Assembly: GCF_965638725.1 (NCBI RefSeq)
Contig: NC_134970.1
Span: 7,732,001 to 7,796,000 of the forward strand
Direction: 5' to 3'
DNA: 64,000 nucleotides
DNA from: Aptenodytes patagonicus
Taxonomy: Eukaryota; Chordata; Aves; Sphenisciformes; Spheniscidae
Part shown: one piece after another, positions 1-9,418 of the stretch
Layout of the letters: each line of letters opens with the position of its first letter
How positions within the stretch are numbered: the stretch's first letter is position 1
Translations under genes and position numbers: made by a program
The notes under the pieces: model-generated
Seen by the model: the letters and a program-made list of their open reading frames with translations, nothing else
What the model was told of the DNA's origin: nothing
Database searches by the model: none

Positions 1-3000
1 TGCTTACGTACCCACATAGATGGCGGCGAGAAGCAAAAAGCACCTCACAGAGTGAGTTTTACGAGGAGAAGTAGTTGAGGTGAGGTAGCTGGAAGCCTAG
101 ACAGGCTTTTGAACACACAAAGCCTGCAGGATTGTCATGCAGTTATCCCAGTCCCGTCTTCAATGTAGTCTTTGTAGTCTAGAAATAAGGGTGAAGCAAA
201 TGTCCTCCACGCAGTATTCCCCTTATTTTGCTCATCCCCCTTACTCCTTTGGGACCAGCCACCAGAGTTTTTCCTTCTAGCCTAAAGTTTACAGGGGCAT
301 TTAGCTGCCGTCAGTCTGGCCTGCTCTCAAAAGACAGCGCTGTAAAAGCTTTGTGCCGTTGCACAGCATAGGCATAGAGAAGCTAATATTTGAATATTGG
401 CATGCACAGGTTTTGCTGAGTGTAGTTTCCTGGGGATTTCACTTTTGGTATGTAAGTGCTGAGGCATTTGAGATTGGATTATTCTGGCCAGCAGCTTTAC
501 TACAGGCTCCTCCTCCCAGATGTTCTTTCATCAGAGTGCACCAAGGGCCCAGCTAGCCTTCATCTCTTTCTTCCTGCCTGCGCAACTGGACAGAATTTAG
601 CCATGTCTGCTGCATATTCTGCAGCTTATTAATTTGAATTGACAATAATTAAATTAAAGAAATGGTAACCGTTAATTAATGTTTCTGTTGTAGTTGCTGT
701 AGTGTAAAGGGTTAAGAAGAAGTTACTCTCCTGATGCTCTTGTTGAAGAGAAAAGTAAGTTAGTTGAATGAGAGGCCTCTTCCGTCCTAAGGTGTGTCAA
801 TTTGTGAATCAGATCAGGCCCTCTGGCATCATCTCCTGTGATTCTGGGTGCCCCGGAGTAATGAACACCCAGGCGTTTCCGCCTCCCAGTCTTGGAAGAC
901 TGCCTTATTGCCACACCTCGTAATGACAGGCAAGAACGAGGTCGTCCTCTTCCTCTGTCAGAAGCTGGTATGTGTGATAGCAACTTACTCCTGTTACTGC
1001 CAGGACGAGAAAGTAGCCAAGAGCCTCTTCAGGCAGGAAGCACCCAAACAAACAAAGGCTCGTTGTTGGTTTGCTTCTCGAAAGCTCAGCTAGTTTTGCC
1101 TGCGTGCTTGAGGAGCGTTTGATTCACGAGTATGTATTTCTGGAACTTGGAAGTCCACCCACATGCTCAGCCAGCACTGGGCCCCGATGAGAACTGCAAG
1201 CTCAGAGGCCTGGCGCGATGAGTTGTCCTGCAATCTGTGTGTCGGGCTGTAGCGTAAATCTTAGTTAATCACCAGCTGTGGGAGTCCTTGAAGCCAAACT
1301 CAAACGACCAATTTCATCCCTTAAAGGAACCGATTGTGTCAGGTTTCATCTAGGCAAGTCTTGGGCTCCATCGCCAGTCCTCAGGATGTCAGTTTCTGCT
1401 AGCAAACGGACTGAAAGTATTCATTTTACCTGTTTCTTCCTGAGATCAGAGGCATGTAAGGAGACTGCTGTCTAGCGTCATCCGTTCTTGCACGCATGAG
1501 CTCCTTGGTGTCAGAACTGCCCCCCCAGGAAGGAGCGTCTGTAACTGTAACTGTTCTGTAACGTCTGTAACTGTGGCGGTTGTCATGTCAATTATGTTTT
1601 TTCCTCCCATTTTGAACTGTGAGGTAAATGTACTGATGCTACTCCTACGAATCCTAGTCCTTTTCAACTTTAAAAATAATTTTTAGAAGAATTACTTTTT
1701 GGTTAGGAAAGCTGATGAGGTTTTCTTCCTCGGGTTGGAAGAGCCTGGCACGTTGTTTCTTGTGGGAGGATGTCGGGACTGAAGGCAAATGCAGTCAAGG
1801 AAACACAACACTATTAATACACGTGACTGATGGGAGAGTGTCACCTGGCTGAGTGTTTCTTGTAATGCGTTACTAGTGTTTTTTCACAAAGTTCACACCG
1901 ACAGGTTGTATTTGCTCCCTTATACATCTGTTCAGTGTGGTGTGACTTTTGAAGCTTTACAAGAAGACGTTGTCAGGACTCCTGCTCCTTTGAAATGTCA
2001 GTGCTTTGTTCTTAAGTCTTATCGTTGTTCTCAGGTTTGAGTAAATGGGAGAGAGTATTAAAGATGAGATTGAAACATGAGAATGTCCATCTTGTGCCTT
2101 ACACATTTGCACTGTGTATCGAGAACTCAACTCATTTCAGCAAAACGTATCTTGTGGTAAGTCACTATGGTTACGTTTGGATGATTTCTGGAAACATCTG
2201 TGATCTGTATCTTGCTTTTCACTTTCCCTTCATCTACTGTATCTTTGAATTAGAGGGAGCAAAACTGCGTGCAGTATGGCTGTACGGTGGATTTGAAATA
2301 GAGCAGAACAATGCGTTCTCTTTTGTCCTGTATTGCTTTTCTACAGTGTCCTGAATCTCTCTTTGCCTTTTCAGCCATTGCTGATTCTTCAGCTAGTATT
2401 TTTATGAAGCAATGCCCAGTGGCTCCCAACCTTCATTCTTTCATGTCAGTAGCTAGGCTGGAGCCAGCACATGCATATGGAATGCATGTTTTTCTTCCTT
2501 GTGCTCGACTACGTTTGTTGACATTGAACTTCACGCTCTTTGTTTCTGTTTTCCTAAAGAAAGAATGCATTTGTTTTTCTAAATACTGATTGTAACACTG
2601 GTAGTAATGGTAGTAACGTCTTTCGTATAATTGGCAAATGTTCTCACCTCACTAGTGTCTCATTTTCCAGGTTTTCTGTGAATTCCCTGAACAGCCTCAG
2701 GCCCCAGCTGAGACCCCTGTGGGACTCTACATTTAACCTCCTCTGTTGTGAAAACTGAGTGTTTGTTCTTACTATTTCCTGTTCCGATTATTGGTCCCTG
2801 AGAAAAGTTGCTGTTTTTTCTTACGACTGCTTAGTCTGGTCTCCTTTATAAAAGGGACCACGATTCATTTCTTAGTCTCACCCATTTGCTTGCGTGTAGC
2901 GTCCCCTATCAAACATACCATGTTTGGATGTAAAAACTTCTAAACGTGGAGAATTCACTCACTGTCCTGTACGCCTTGCTCCAGTATTTAATTGCCCTCC

Positions 3001-3647
3001 CCAGATAGTTGTACAGCGTTGCTATTCTAAAATTATGCACAGCATAACGTCCTGTTACTTTCAGGCACTGATGTTTCGAGTTTCTGTTGGCAGGGATTTT
3101 TCTCCAGGAAAATACGTATTGATCCCATGCGTCAGAGGTTAGCTGGCCAATATTCTCTGCTGGAGGCTATGCTCCAGATGTCCTTGCATCTTCCACCTGG
3201 TGCCCAAAACACAGAGTGATGCTCACAGTTCTTCGGTTCCTTCTCTTCTGAAGACTCCTTCGTCTCCTTCAAGAAAAGCAATTGTCCCCGTCCCATCGAC
3301 ATGTGGTATTCATAGCCAGGAATTCTAGTTCTGAAAGAGCTGTATTTGCTGTTTTTCAATTTCAGCATAGCATATGCAAGTCCAGCATTGTTTCTAAGTA
3401 GTTTATCTTGTTCTCAGAAGGTGAGGTGCAATGCAAAAGTGTACTTTTAAGTTGGTTAAAGAAAGTCCAGTCTAAATATTCACCAAATTTTATAATACCT
3501 CTGTTACAGGTAAAGACGTAAACAAGGGCAGTTACGAGCTTGTAAGTTGTGTGTGTGTTTCTGTTTTGTTGTTTTGGATTTTTTTTTGTAAATTTATATT
3601 CAAAATAGTCTGGAGAAGCAGAATGTATCTATATAGGCAATGCTACA
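1..3647. other. No gene recognised; AT-rich flank
   Basis: I see no recognisable gene, RNA gene or repeat family in this stretch. Open frames are short, and the longest, on the plus strand at 2025-2354, has no motif I know. The sequence is AT-richer than the gene block beyond 22 kb. It could be intergenic DNA or an intron of a gene outside the window. The last six bases before the retroviral insertion, plus one base pair of context, form the left target duplication described separately. Confidence 0.5.
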
Positions 3648-3653
3648 GTTCTC
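3648..3653. repeat. Left target-site duplication of tandem provirus
   Basis: The six bases GTTCTC sit directly before the TGTGG start of the first LTR and recur at 13237-13242 directly after the ACA end of the third LTR. Three further bases upstream (aca) also match, because the LTR end itself reads ACA. A six-base duplication suits an alpha- or betaretrovirus-type integrase. The duplication spans the whole three-LTR array, so the array descends from one integration event. Confidence 0.85.
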
Positions 3654-4479
3654 TGTGGAGGAGTGGCTGGTACAGCAGGGGCACGATCTAGTATCCCTGA
3701 GCAACCCATGTTTTTAACAGTAGCAGGGATATGCTGACAAAAACGGCTGGTGACCTTGACCATCCTTCCCTGAGCAGAAGAAGGAGCCTCACTACGTGAT
3801 GAACAACAACAGCGGAACAACACCCAGGATAAGGAGGAGGCACAGATCGGCGAGACCAGCCGGCAGCTACCAATGAGAAGGGCTAACTAATTGGCTAGGC
3901 CTAGGAGGGTGGTTAAAGGGAATAATTCAGAGCCTAATATTAATACTAATAATAGTGATTATAGGATTATTGTTGTTTAGTTGTGCTTTGTCTTGTATTA
4001 AACGATTAATAACACGTATATCTAGTGACGCTTGGCTAGCCCAAAATAAAAACGGGGGAATTGTGGGAGACTGGCTGGCTGAGCAGAGGCATGTCAACAT
4101 AGAATTGATAAGTCAGCAGGATCTCAAGAAGTGGCGAAAACAGCTGGTGTGAGAACTAATAAAGTGCAAGGACACACTGACCTTGTTTACTCCGGCATAA
4201 AGCCGACAAGAAAGTTGTGGTTAGCAAAAGGGAACGGCAGCTGGAGGAAACAGGGTGTTGGGAGAAACAAGATGTGTATGTAAATGTTGGGAGAAACAAG
4301 ATGTGTATGTAAAGGCTGGCATTTAGGCTACTAACCAATAAGGAGCTTGGCTTTTGTAATATGTATGAGCTAATTAAGGAACCTATAAAGTGTGATGATT
4401 GTATTCTAATAAACGAAGTCTGCTGATCCCTCACATTGAGTGACTGCTCCTTCCCTCTGCTTTGGCAAATGGCACGACT
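3654..4479 (+). repeat. LTR 1 (826 bp, chimeric U3)
   Basis: It begins TGTGG and ends ACGACT; the third LTR ends ACGACA at the equivalent place. A TATAAA box lies at 4384-4389 and AATAAA at 4408-4413. They are only 24 bases apart, so the poly(A) signal probably lies in U3 at or just before the start site, with a short R. A 29-bp direct repeat at 4256-4284 and 4285-4313 looks like a U3 enhancer repeat, and a CCAAT motif follows near 4336. Positions 3654-4061 carry an env-tail-like segment and a second polypurine tract, followed by a second TGTGG start at 4062, so 4062-4479 (418 bp) may be the ancestral LTR. Confidence 0.9.
3883..4152 (+). other. Env tail-like open segment embedded in LTR 1
   Basis: An open frame reads through a hydrophobic stretch rich in Ile and Leu. 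A cytoplasmic tail follows, with the pattern W-L-A-Q-N-K-N-G-G-I-V, which parallels W-V-A-Q-K-Q-E-G-G-I-V at the end of the full env at 8002-8047. The only methionine-started ORF in it runs 3955-4152 (65 aa). Its end overlaps a polypurine tract at about 4049-4060 and a second LTR-like start. It is therefore a fossil env 3' end now carried inside U3. The same segment recurs at 8262-8531 and 12640-12909. Whether any protein is made is unknown. Confidence 0.7.
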
Positions 4480-4481
4480 TT

Positions 4482-4500
4482 TGGCGCCCGAACAAGGGAC
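4482..4500 (+). promoter_or_regulatory. Primer binding site, tRNA-Lys-like (unit 1)
   Basis: TGGCGCCCGAACA begins two bases after the LTR end. The site agrees with the complement of the 3' end of tRNA-Lys (Lys3 type), apart from one extra A in the following run. Lys primers are usual in betaretroviruses and lentiviruses and fit the betaretrovirus-like capsid. The same site occurs in unit 2 at 8861-8879. Confidence 0.75.
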
Positions 4501-4683
4501 CCGGCGACCCGATAGCGGAGTCCGGAAGCCACGGCCAGTAGAGAACTAAAGTGCGGTCCTGTAAGCAGCGCAGGAGGTGAAAGGGATATTCGTCCCCGCA
4601 CCCGGGAGCACCTAAAGAGGCTGTCCCGCCAGCTACGCGCCGCCGAAGTCTGCAAAGGCTGCAATAGAGCGCTCTTTAAAGGT

Positions 4684-4827
4684 ATGAACAGGCAAGCGGC
4701 GTATAACTTGCTCAAATGCTTCTTAGAGAAGCGGGGCACAGAAGGGGTAGATTTAAAGAAGGAACTCCCTGACTTGTTAGAGTATGGGGTAGCCCGGGGA
4801 ATTTTTTCAGATTCTAATACGGACTGA
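4684..4827 (+). CDS. Short leader ORF upstream of gag (47 aa), unit 1
   Basis: This 47-codon ORF lies between the primer site and the gag region. It is lysine- and leucine-rich, with no motif I recognise. It could be a remnant of an upstream accessory reading frame or simply an upstream ORF in the genomic leader. The identical ORF lies at 9063-9206 in unit 2. Translation is not shown by anything here. Confidence 0.3.
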   Translation: MNRQAAYNLLKCFLEKRGTEGVDLKKELPDLLEYGVARGIFSDSNTD

Positions 4828-4873
4828 TAACGGAGCAGTCTGGCCAACTGCCTCCCAGTGAGCGACCGCTATC

Positions 4874-4987
4874 ATGGAAACAGAGGCGGCAGCTGTGTTG
4901 CTCGTAAGCATCCTCTCCAAGAGAGGGATCGAGACAACGGTAAAACAATTATGTGCGTTGATTAGGACAACGTTGGGGACATTTTAA
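4874..4987 (+). pseudogene. gag matrix N-terminal fragment (37 aa), frame-broken, unit 1
   Basis: The likely gag start is the ATG at 4874, set in a purine-rich context. The first 30 or so codons have the helical, Leu-rich look of a betaretroviral matrix start. The frame stops at 4985-4987. The matrix-like continuation lies in another frame, which is open through about 4960-5040 and flows into the long gag ORF. A single frameshift near 4950-4965 therefore separates the start from the rest of Gag. Unit 2 has the same break (fragment 9253-9366), so the defect predates the tandem arrangement. Confidence 0.6.
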
Positions 4988-5039
4988 GGACAGTCAAACT
5001 ATTTTTTCTGACCTTGAGTGGCGAGAGCTTGGCAATACT

Positions 5040-6276
5040 ATGTGGGAGCAGACTATCACGGGGGATGAAAAGTCAAAGAAGGAGATTAAAACAGTGCGGG
5101 AACTATGGAGGTCTGTGTCAGAGACTTTAAAAGCCATGAAAGCTGAAAGAAAGGTGGCTTGTGCAGCCACTCAAATGCTAGCCCCAGAACCCTTGCCTGA
5201 TAGACCGAAGAATACAACATCTGGACTGTTTCGGTTCTTTGGGCCGTCGGCAGTCCGAGGTATGTCGGGTACCCCCAAACGAACTGCCTTGGAAGCCAAG
5301 TATAGTGTTCTGGGGGGTGACGGCGCTTCTGAACTGCTTGAAACGTACCCTCCGCTTACGGACTGCAAAGATGCAGAAACTAGCGGTAACGGGGCCCCTC
5401 TTTCACCTGAGACGGTCGCGGAAGAGCGACGACCCGGAGAGGAGGAGCGGCTGGTTCCGTTAACCCCTCCGTGGCCAACAGCCCCACCTCTAGGAGTCTC
5501 TTCAGGTGCGTCTACTCCACCACAGGGTGACAGCAAAGAACAGAGTATGGCTGGGACTAATGAGCTCCTGAAGAAGGTGGTGCAACAGTTACAGGACTTA
5601 ACAATTACAGCCCAGAGGGGAGGGATGGAGCACCTGTCCGGGGCATCAGGGGAATCCCTACCCCCTTGCCTCTCTGGACCACCAGCGACGGTTCAGCCCA
5701 GACGCTGGAGCGAAGTGGCTAGAGACGCTATGCTGGACGGGCAGTGGCAAGCGGTATCCAGCTTGGGGGCGAGTGCTTTTCCTGTGCTGCAAGAGAATAA
5801 CGGCAATAAGTGGGCACCTCACGATTGGAAAATCCTTCAGCAAGCAAAAAACACTGTGTCCCAGTATGGGATAAAATCAGAAGCTTCACGTCAAATTGTA
5901 ATCTGGATTTTTTCGGCTGACCTGATGTGCCCTTCTGACTGCCAAAACCTTATGCGGCTTTTATTGTCACCTACGCAGTATTTGTTGTGGGGGTCGGAAT
6001 GGTCACGGCGGGCGGCAAGTGCTGCGGCACAGCATCAAACGCAGGGGGATCCCCTCTATGGGATTACCGTGGAAATGATAACGGGGACGGGAAGGTTTAA
6101 TGATATTAATGCTCAGTTGTTTTTTCCTATTGCTTTGTTGCAGTTGTCTGCCAAACTGGTGCTAGATGCCTTTTTAGCCTTACCCGGTTCGTCCACTCCA
6201 TCCTTTAGTTCTGTACAGCAAGGTGCCACTGAAGCGTATAGTCATTTTGTCGATCGCTTGTGGGGGGCGATATGTG

Positions 6277-6313
<37 letters not shown>

Positions 6314-6545
6314 AGAAAAAAAAAAAAAGAGGGGAGAAAAAAAAAAAAGAGAGGAAAAAAAAAAGAGAAAAAAAAAAAAAAGAGAGGAAAAAAAAAGAAA
6401 AAAAAAAAACAACAAACAAAAAAAAACAAAAACAAAGAGTGCCTACAGTGTGTACCGTGAGTATTGTGTCAGTGTTACCATTGTGATAAGAAGTGGTGGG
6501 CCCGGTGCACGCGTGCACAAAGGTGATCTGAAACTTGCTATCTAA
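5040..6545 (+). pseudogene. gag: gag, unit 1: matrix remainder, proline-rich region and capsid, truncated at an A-rich tract
   Basis: The ORF is 501 codons from an internal Met, but only about 412 are retroviral. Residues 1-45 look like the end of matrix. Residues 50-170 are proline- and acid-rich and include a PTAP late-domain motif at about 146-149, which in known Gag proteins recruits Tsg101. Residues 245-412 are a betaretrovirus-like capsid with a W-P-type helix region, the LLWGSEW block near 315 and a major homology region at 391-408 (Q-G-x-x-E, F-V-x-R-L). Directly after it, at 6277, the frame enters poly-lysine encoded by A-rich DNA. The rest of capsid, nucleocapsid and all of pro-pol are gone. 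The true start is cut off by a frameshift upstream, so normal Gag is not expected. Confidence 0.85.
6277..6437. repeat. A-rich low-complexity tract replacing the gag-pol region (unit 1)
   Basis: About 160 bases of A runs broken by G, GA and late C bases sit exactly where capsid sequence ends. A second A-rich run lies at 6628-6672, just before env. The equivalents in unit 2 are 10656-10814 and 11005-11049. The only differences I see between the two units are the run lengths here. The tract marks the scar of the deletion that removed nucleocapsid and pol. It could come from copying a polyadenylated template or from template switching into an A-rich RNA. Confidence 0.85.
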
Positions 6546-6695
6546 AAGAAATAGTGCTGTATAGAATATTAATAACCACTGGACACGAAATACAGTCCAC
6601 GAAACTGCCAAATTGATTATTGTTTATTAAAAAAAAAAAAAACAAAACAAAAAAAAACCAACAAAAAAAGAAAGGCAATTCGCCTAGAAGAGAAA
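6438..6695 (+). other. Non-coding spacer between deletion scar and env (unit 1)
   Basis: This segment has stops in all frames. Just after the A tract, one frame has cysteines spaced like a decayed zinc knuckle (C-x2-C and C about eight residues on), but the histidine is missing. It may be the tail of nucleocapsid. The rest, including the second A-rich run, leads up to the env start. A splice acceptor for env mRNA would be expected here, but I cannot fix its position. The unit 2 equivalent is 10815-11073. Confidence 0.4.
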
Positions 6696-8096
6696 ATGTT
6701 GAGCCAGGCAGATGTGATCGTAATTGGGCTAATCTTAATAATCCCAGGGTCGGCAACTATACATCGCATTAACCCAAGGGAAAATATGTGGGTAACCTGG
6801 GCAAATAAAACAGGACAGCCCGCGTTTTGCCTTTCCCTCGCCTCAGCAACTGAGCCGTTTAGGACTTGTTTGTTAGGTATGCCTGGATATAAGGAAGGTG
6901 ACTTTGCCAGGTTCAGTACTGGCAGTTGTACTAATGTGACTGCAACTAGCAACTGTAGTGCTAACTTGATAAAAGGATTAAATCACTCGCTACCCTGGAA
7001 TCCCCAGGAGTTGGAACTATTAGGGTCGATGCGAGTTGGAAATACATCTAAAAATTGGACTCAGACATGTTTTATATTTGGGGGACCCCTACAGACGGGT
7101 ATCCACTTCTACCAGGCAAGAAATTGGACAGGGTGGACTAATGTCACCTCTCACGCATCTTACTACAAGTATCAGGATGCGGGCGATTTTTGTGGTACCA
7201 ATGACAGTGGTAACAGCTATGCTTTAGGAGCGGCTGGAGCGGAAACAAAGGGAGGAATAGGGATCTGGAACAATGGTACCCCAAAGGCGTTGCCCCCACA
7301 GGTATTTTTAATATGTGGGGACAGGGCCTGGCAGGGTATCCCAGCAAATGCTGTAGGAGGGCCATGCTACTTAGGAAAATTGACCCTGCTGGCTCCGGGA
7401 GAAAATTGGTGGAAAACCGTAACAAGAAAAGAGCAGCAACAAAGACGAAAAAGAGCCGCCACGGGTCTTTCCCCAGACTGTCGTGATGACGTAATTCTGC
7501 CTAGCGACACCGAAAAGGTCTTCCTTTCACTATTTGTACCAGGTGCTGCAGCTGCGAGGGCCCTAAATGAGGTAGGGAAATTAGCTTGTTGGGCTAAAAA
7601 GCAGGCTGATATGACAACAGAGCTTATTGAAAAATTACTTGCAGATCAGGATAGCTTCCATCATGCAATTTTACAGAATAGAGCTGCTATTGACTTTCTG
7701 TTATTAGCACAAGGACATGGGTGTGAGGATTTTGAAGGGATGTGTTGTATGAATCTGTCTGACCATGGGGAGTCAATCCACAAACAGCTACAATGGTTAA
7801 AGGACCACACCAAGAATATTCAACAAGATCACGGGTTATTCGATACCTGGCTTAAGAATATATTTGGGGAACTGCCATCTTGGATAATAAGTTTAATAAA
7901 AGAAAGCTTATGCATTTTAATTGTTATATTAGTAATAAGTATATGCTCTTGTATAATTTTTAGCTGTGTGAAGAAAGCAATTATGAAAATTGTTAATCAA
8001 GTCTGGGTTGCTCAAAAACAAGAAGGGGGAATTGTGGAGGAGTGGCTGGTACAGCAGGGGCACGATCTAGTATCCCTGAGCAACCCATGTTTTTAA
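6696..8096 (+). CDS. env: Intact envelope glycoprotein, unit 1 (466 aa)
   Basis: This is an uninterrupted env. Residues 1-20 form a hydrophobic signal peptide. The surface subunit (about 21-253) has at least ten N-x-S/T glycosylation sites and paired cysteines, and ends in a furin-type RRKR site at 250-253. The transmembrane subunit has an internal fusion-peptide-like stretch between Cys262 and Cys298, a heptad region, an immunosuppressive-domain-like block around 326-342, and a CX6CC motif at 343-351. A membrane span lies at about 402-424, followed by a 40-residue tail. A fusion peptide set between two cysteines is characteristic of alpharetroviral Env. The last 21 codons are encoded by LTR 2. 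The reading frame looks complete; expression and function are unknown. Confidence 0.93.
   Translation: MLSQADVIVIGLILIIPGSATIHRINPRENMWVTWANKTGQPAFCLSLASATEPFRTCLLGMPGYKEGDFARFSTGSCTNVTATSNCSANLIKGLNHSLPWNPQELELLGSMRVGNTSKNWTQTCFIFGGPLQTGIHFYQARNWTGWTNVTSHASYYKYQDAGDFCGTNDSGNSYALGAAGAETKGGIGIWNNGTPKALPPQVFLICGDRAWQGIPANAVGGPCYLGKLTLLAPGENWWKTVTRKEQQQRRKRAATGLSPDCRDDVILPSDTEKVFLSLFVPGAAAARALNEVGKLACWAKKQADMTTELIEKLLADQDSFHHAILQNRAAIDFLLLAQGHGCEDFEGMCCMNLSDHGESIHKQLQWLKDHTKNIQQDHGLFDTWLKNIFGELPSWIISLIKESLCILIVILVISICSCIIFSCVKKAIMKIVNQVWVAQKQEGGIVEEWLVQQGHDLVSLSNPCF
8021..8032 (+). promoter_or_regulatory. Polypurine tract before LTR 2
   Basis: The run agaaggggga plus two bases lies immediately upstream of the LTR start TGTGG at 8033, where plus-strand DNA priming is expected. 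It lies inside the env reading frame. A similar purine run precedes LTR 3 at 12399-12410. A paralogous tract is buried in each LTR (4049-4060 in LTR 1). Confidence 0.8.
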
Positions 8097-8858
8097 CAGT
8101 AGCAGGGATATGCTGACAAAAACGGCTGGTGACCTTGACCATCCTTCCCTGAGCAGAAGAAGGAGCCTCACTACGTGATGAACAACAACAGCGGAACAAC
8201 ACCCAGGATAAGGAGGAGGCACAGATCGGCGAGACCAGCCGGCAGCTACCAATGAGAAGGGCTAACTAATTGGCTAGGCCTAGGAGGGTGGTTAAAGGGA
8301 ATAATTCAGAGCCTAATATTAATACTAATAATAGTGATTATAGGATTATTGTTGTTTAGTTGTGCTTTGTCTTGTATTAAACGATTAATAACACGTATAT
8401 CTAGTGACGCTTGGCTAGCCCAAAATAAAAACGGGGGAATTGTGGGAGACTGGCTGGCTGAGCAGAGGCATGTCAACATAGAATTGATAAGTCAGCAGGA
8501 TCTCAAGAAGTGGCGAAAACAGCTGGTGTGAGAACTAATAAAGTGCAAGGACACACTGACCTTGTTTACTCCGGCATAAAGCCGACAAGAAAGTTGTGGT
8601 TAGCAAAAGGGAACGGCAGCTGGAGGAAACAGGGTGTTGGGAGAAACAAGATGTGTATGTAAATGTTGGGAGAAACAAGATGTGTATGTAAAGGCTGGCA
8701 TTTAGGCTACTAACCAATAAGGAGCTTGGCTTTTGTAATATGTATGAGCTAATTAAGGAACCTATAAAGTGTGATGATTGTATTCTAATAAACGAAGTCT
8801 GCTGATCCCTCACATTGAGTGACTGCTCCTTCCCTCTGCTTTGGCAAATGGCACGACT
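8033..8858 (+). repeat. LTR 2 (826 bp), shared by both units
   Basis: This is the middle LTR of the array and serves as 3' LTR of unit 1 and 5' LTR of unit 2. It appears identical to LTR 1. TATAAA lies at 8763-8768 and AATAAA at 8787-8792. It carries the same embedded env-tail ORF (8334-8531), internal polypurine tract, second LTR-like start at about 8441 and 29-bp tandem repeat (8635-8692). It ends ACGACT and is followed by the primer site of unit 2. Confidence 0.9.
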
Positions 8859-8860
8859 TT

Positions 8861-8879
8861 TGGCGCCCGAACAAGGGAC
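8861..8879 (+). promoter_or_regulatory. Primer binding site, tRNA-Lys-like (unit 2)
   Basis: Same sequence and spacing as in unit 1. It shows that unit 2 begins with a genuine provirus leader rather than an arbitrary segmental copy. Confidence 0.75.
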
Positions 8880-9062
8880 CCGGCGACCCGATAGCGGAGT
8901 CCGGAAGCCACGGCCAGTAGAGAACTAAAGTGCGGTCCTGTAAGCAGCGCAGGAGGTGAAAGGGATATTCGTCCCCGCACCCGGGAGCACCTAAAGAGGC
9001 TGTCCCGCCAGCTACGCGCCGCCGAAGTCTGCAAAGGCTGCAATAGAGCGCTCTTTAAAGGT

Positions 9063-9206
9063 ATGAACAGGCAAGCGGCGTATAACTTGCTCAAATGCTT
9101 CTTAGAGAAGCGGGGCACAGAAGGGGTAGATTTAAAGAAGGAACTCCCTGACTTGTTAGAGTATGGGGTAGCCCGGGGAATTTTTTCAGATTCTAATACG
9201 GACTGA
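9063..9206 (+). CDS. Short leader ORF (47 aa), unit 2
   Basis: Identical copy of the leader ORF of unit 1 at 4684-4827. No recognised motif and no evidence of translation. A frame-broken matrix fragment follows at 9253-9366. Confidence 0.3.
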   Translation: MNRQAAYNLLKCFLEKRGTEGVDLKKELPDLLEYGVARGIFSDSNTD

Positions 9207-9252
9207 TAACGGAGCAGTCTGGCCAACTGCCTCCCAGTGAGCGACCGCTATC

Positions 9253-9366
9253 ATGGAAACAGAGGCGGCAGCTGTGTTGCTCGTAAGCATCCTCTCCAAG
9301 AGAGGGATCGAGACAACGGTAAAACAATTATGTGCGTTGATTAGGACAACGTTGGGGACATTTTAA
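9253..9366 (+). pseudogene. gag matrix N-terminal fragment (37 aa), frame-broken, unit 2
   Basis: Copy of 4874-4987 with the same start, the same stop and the same frameshift relative to the long gag frame. Sharing the break shows that both units derive from one already defective parent. Confidence 0.6.
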
Positions 9367-9418
9367 GGACAGTCAAACTATTTTTTCTGACCTTGAGTGG
9401 CGAGAGCTTGGCAATACT

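Noticed and set aside
2025-2354. 109-codon plus-strand ORF in the left flank
   Set aside because: No recognised motif, no splice context and composition typical of AT-rich non-coding DNA.
4431-4847. 138-codon minus-strand ORF across LTR and leader (also 8810-9226)
   Set aside because: Antisense to the primer site and gag leader; no domain; repeated only because the provirus is repeated.
6437-6520. Nucleocapsid zinc knuckle in the tandem provirus
   Set aside because: Cysteine spacing is suggestive but the histidine is missing and a stop precedes it; at most a remnant.
6277-6545. Lysine-rich C-terminus of the gag ORF as a real protein domain
   Set aside because: It is encoded by slippage-prone A runs, and its length and frame differ between the two otherwise identical units.
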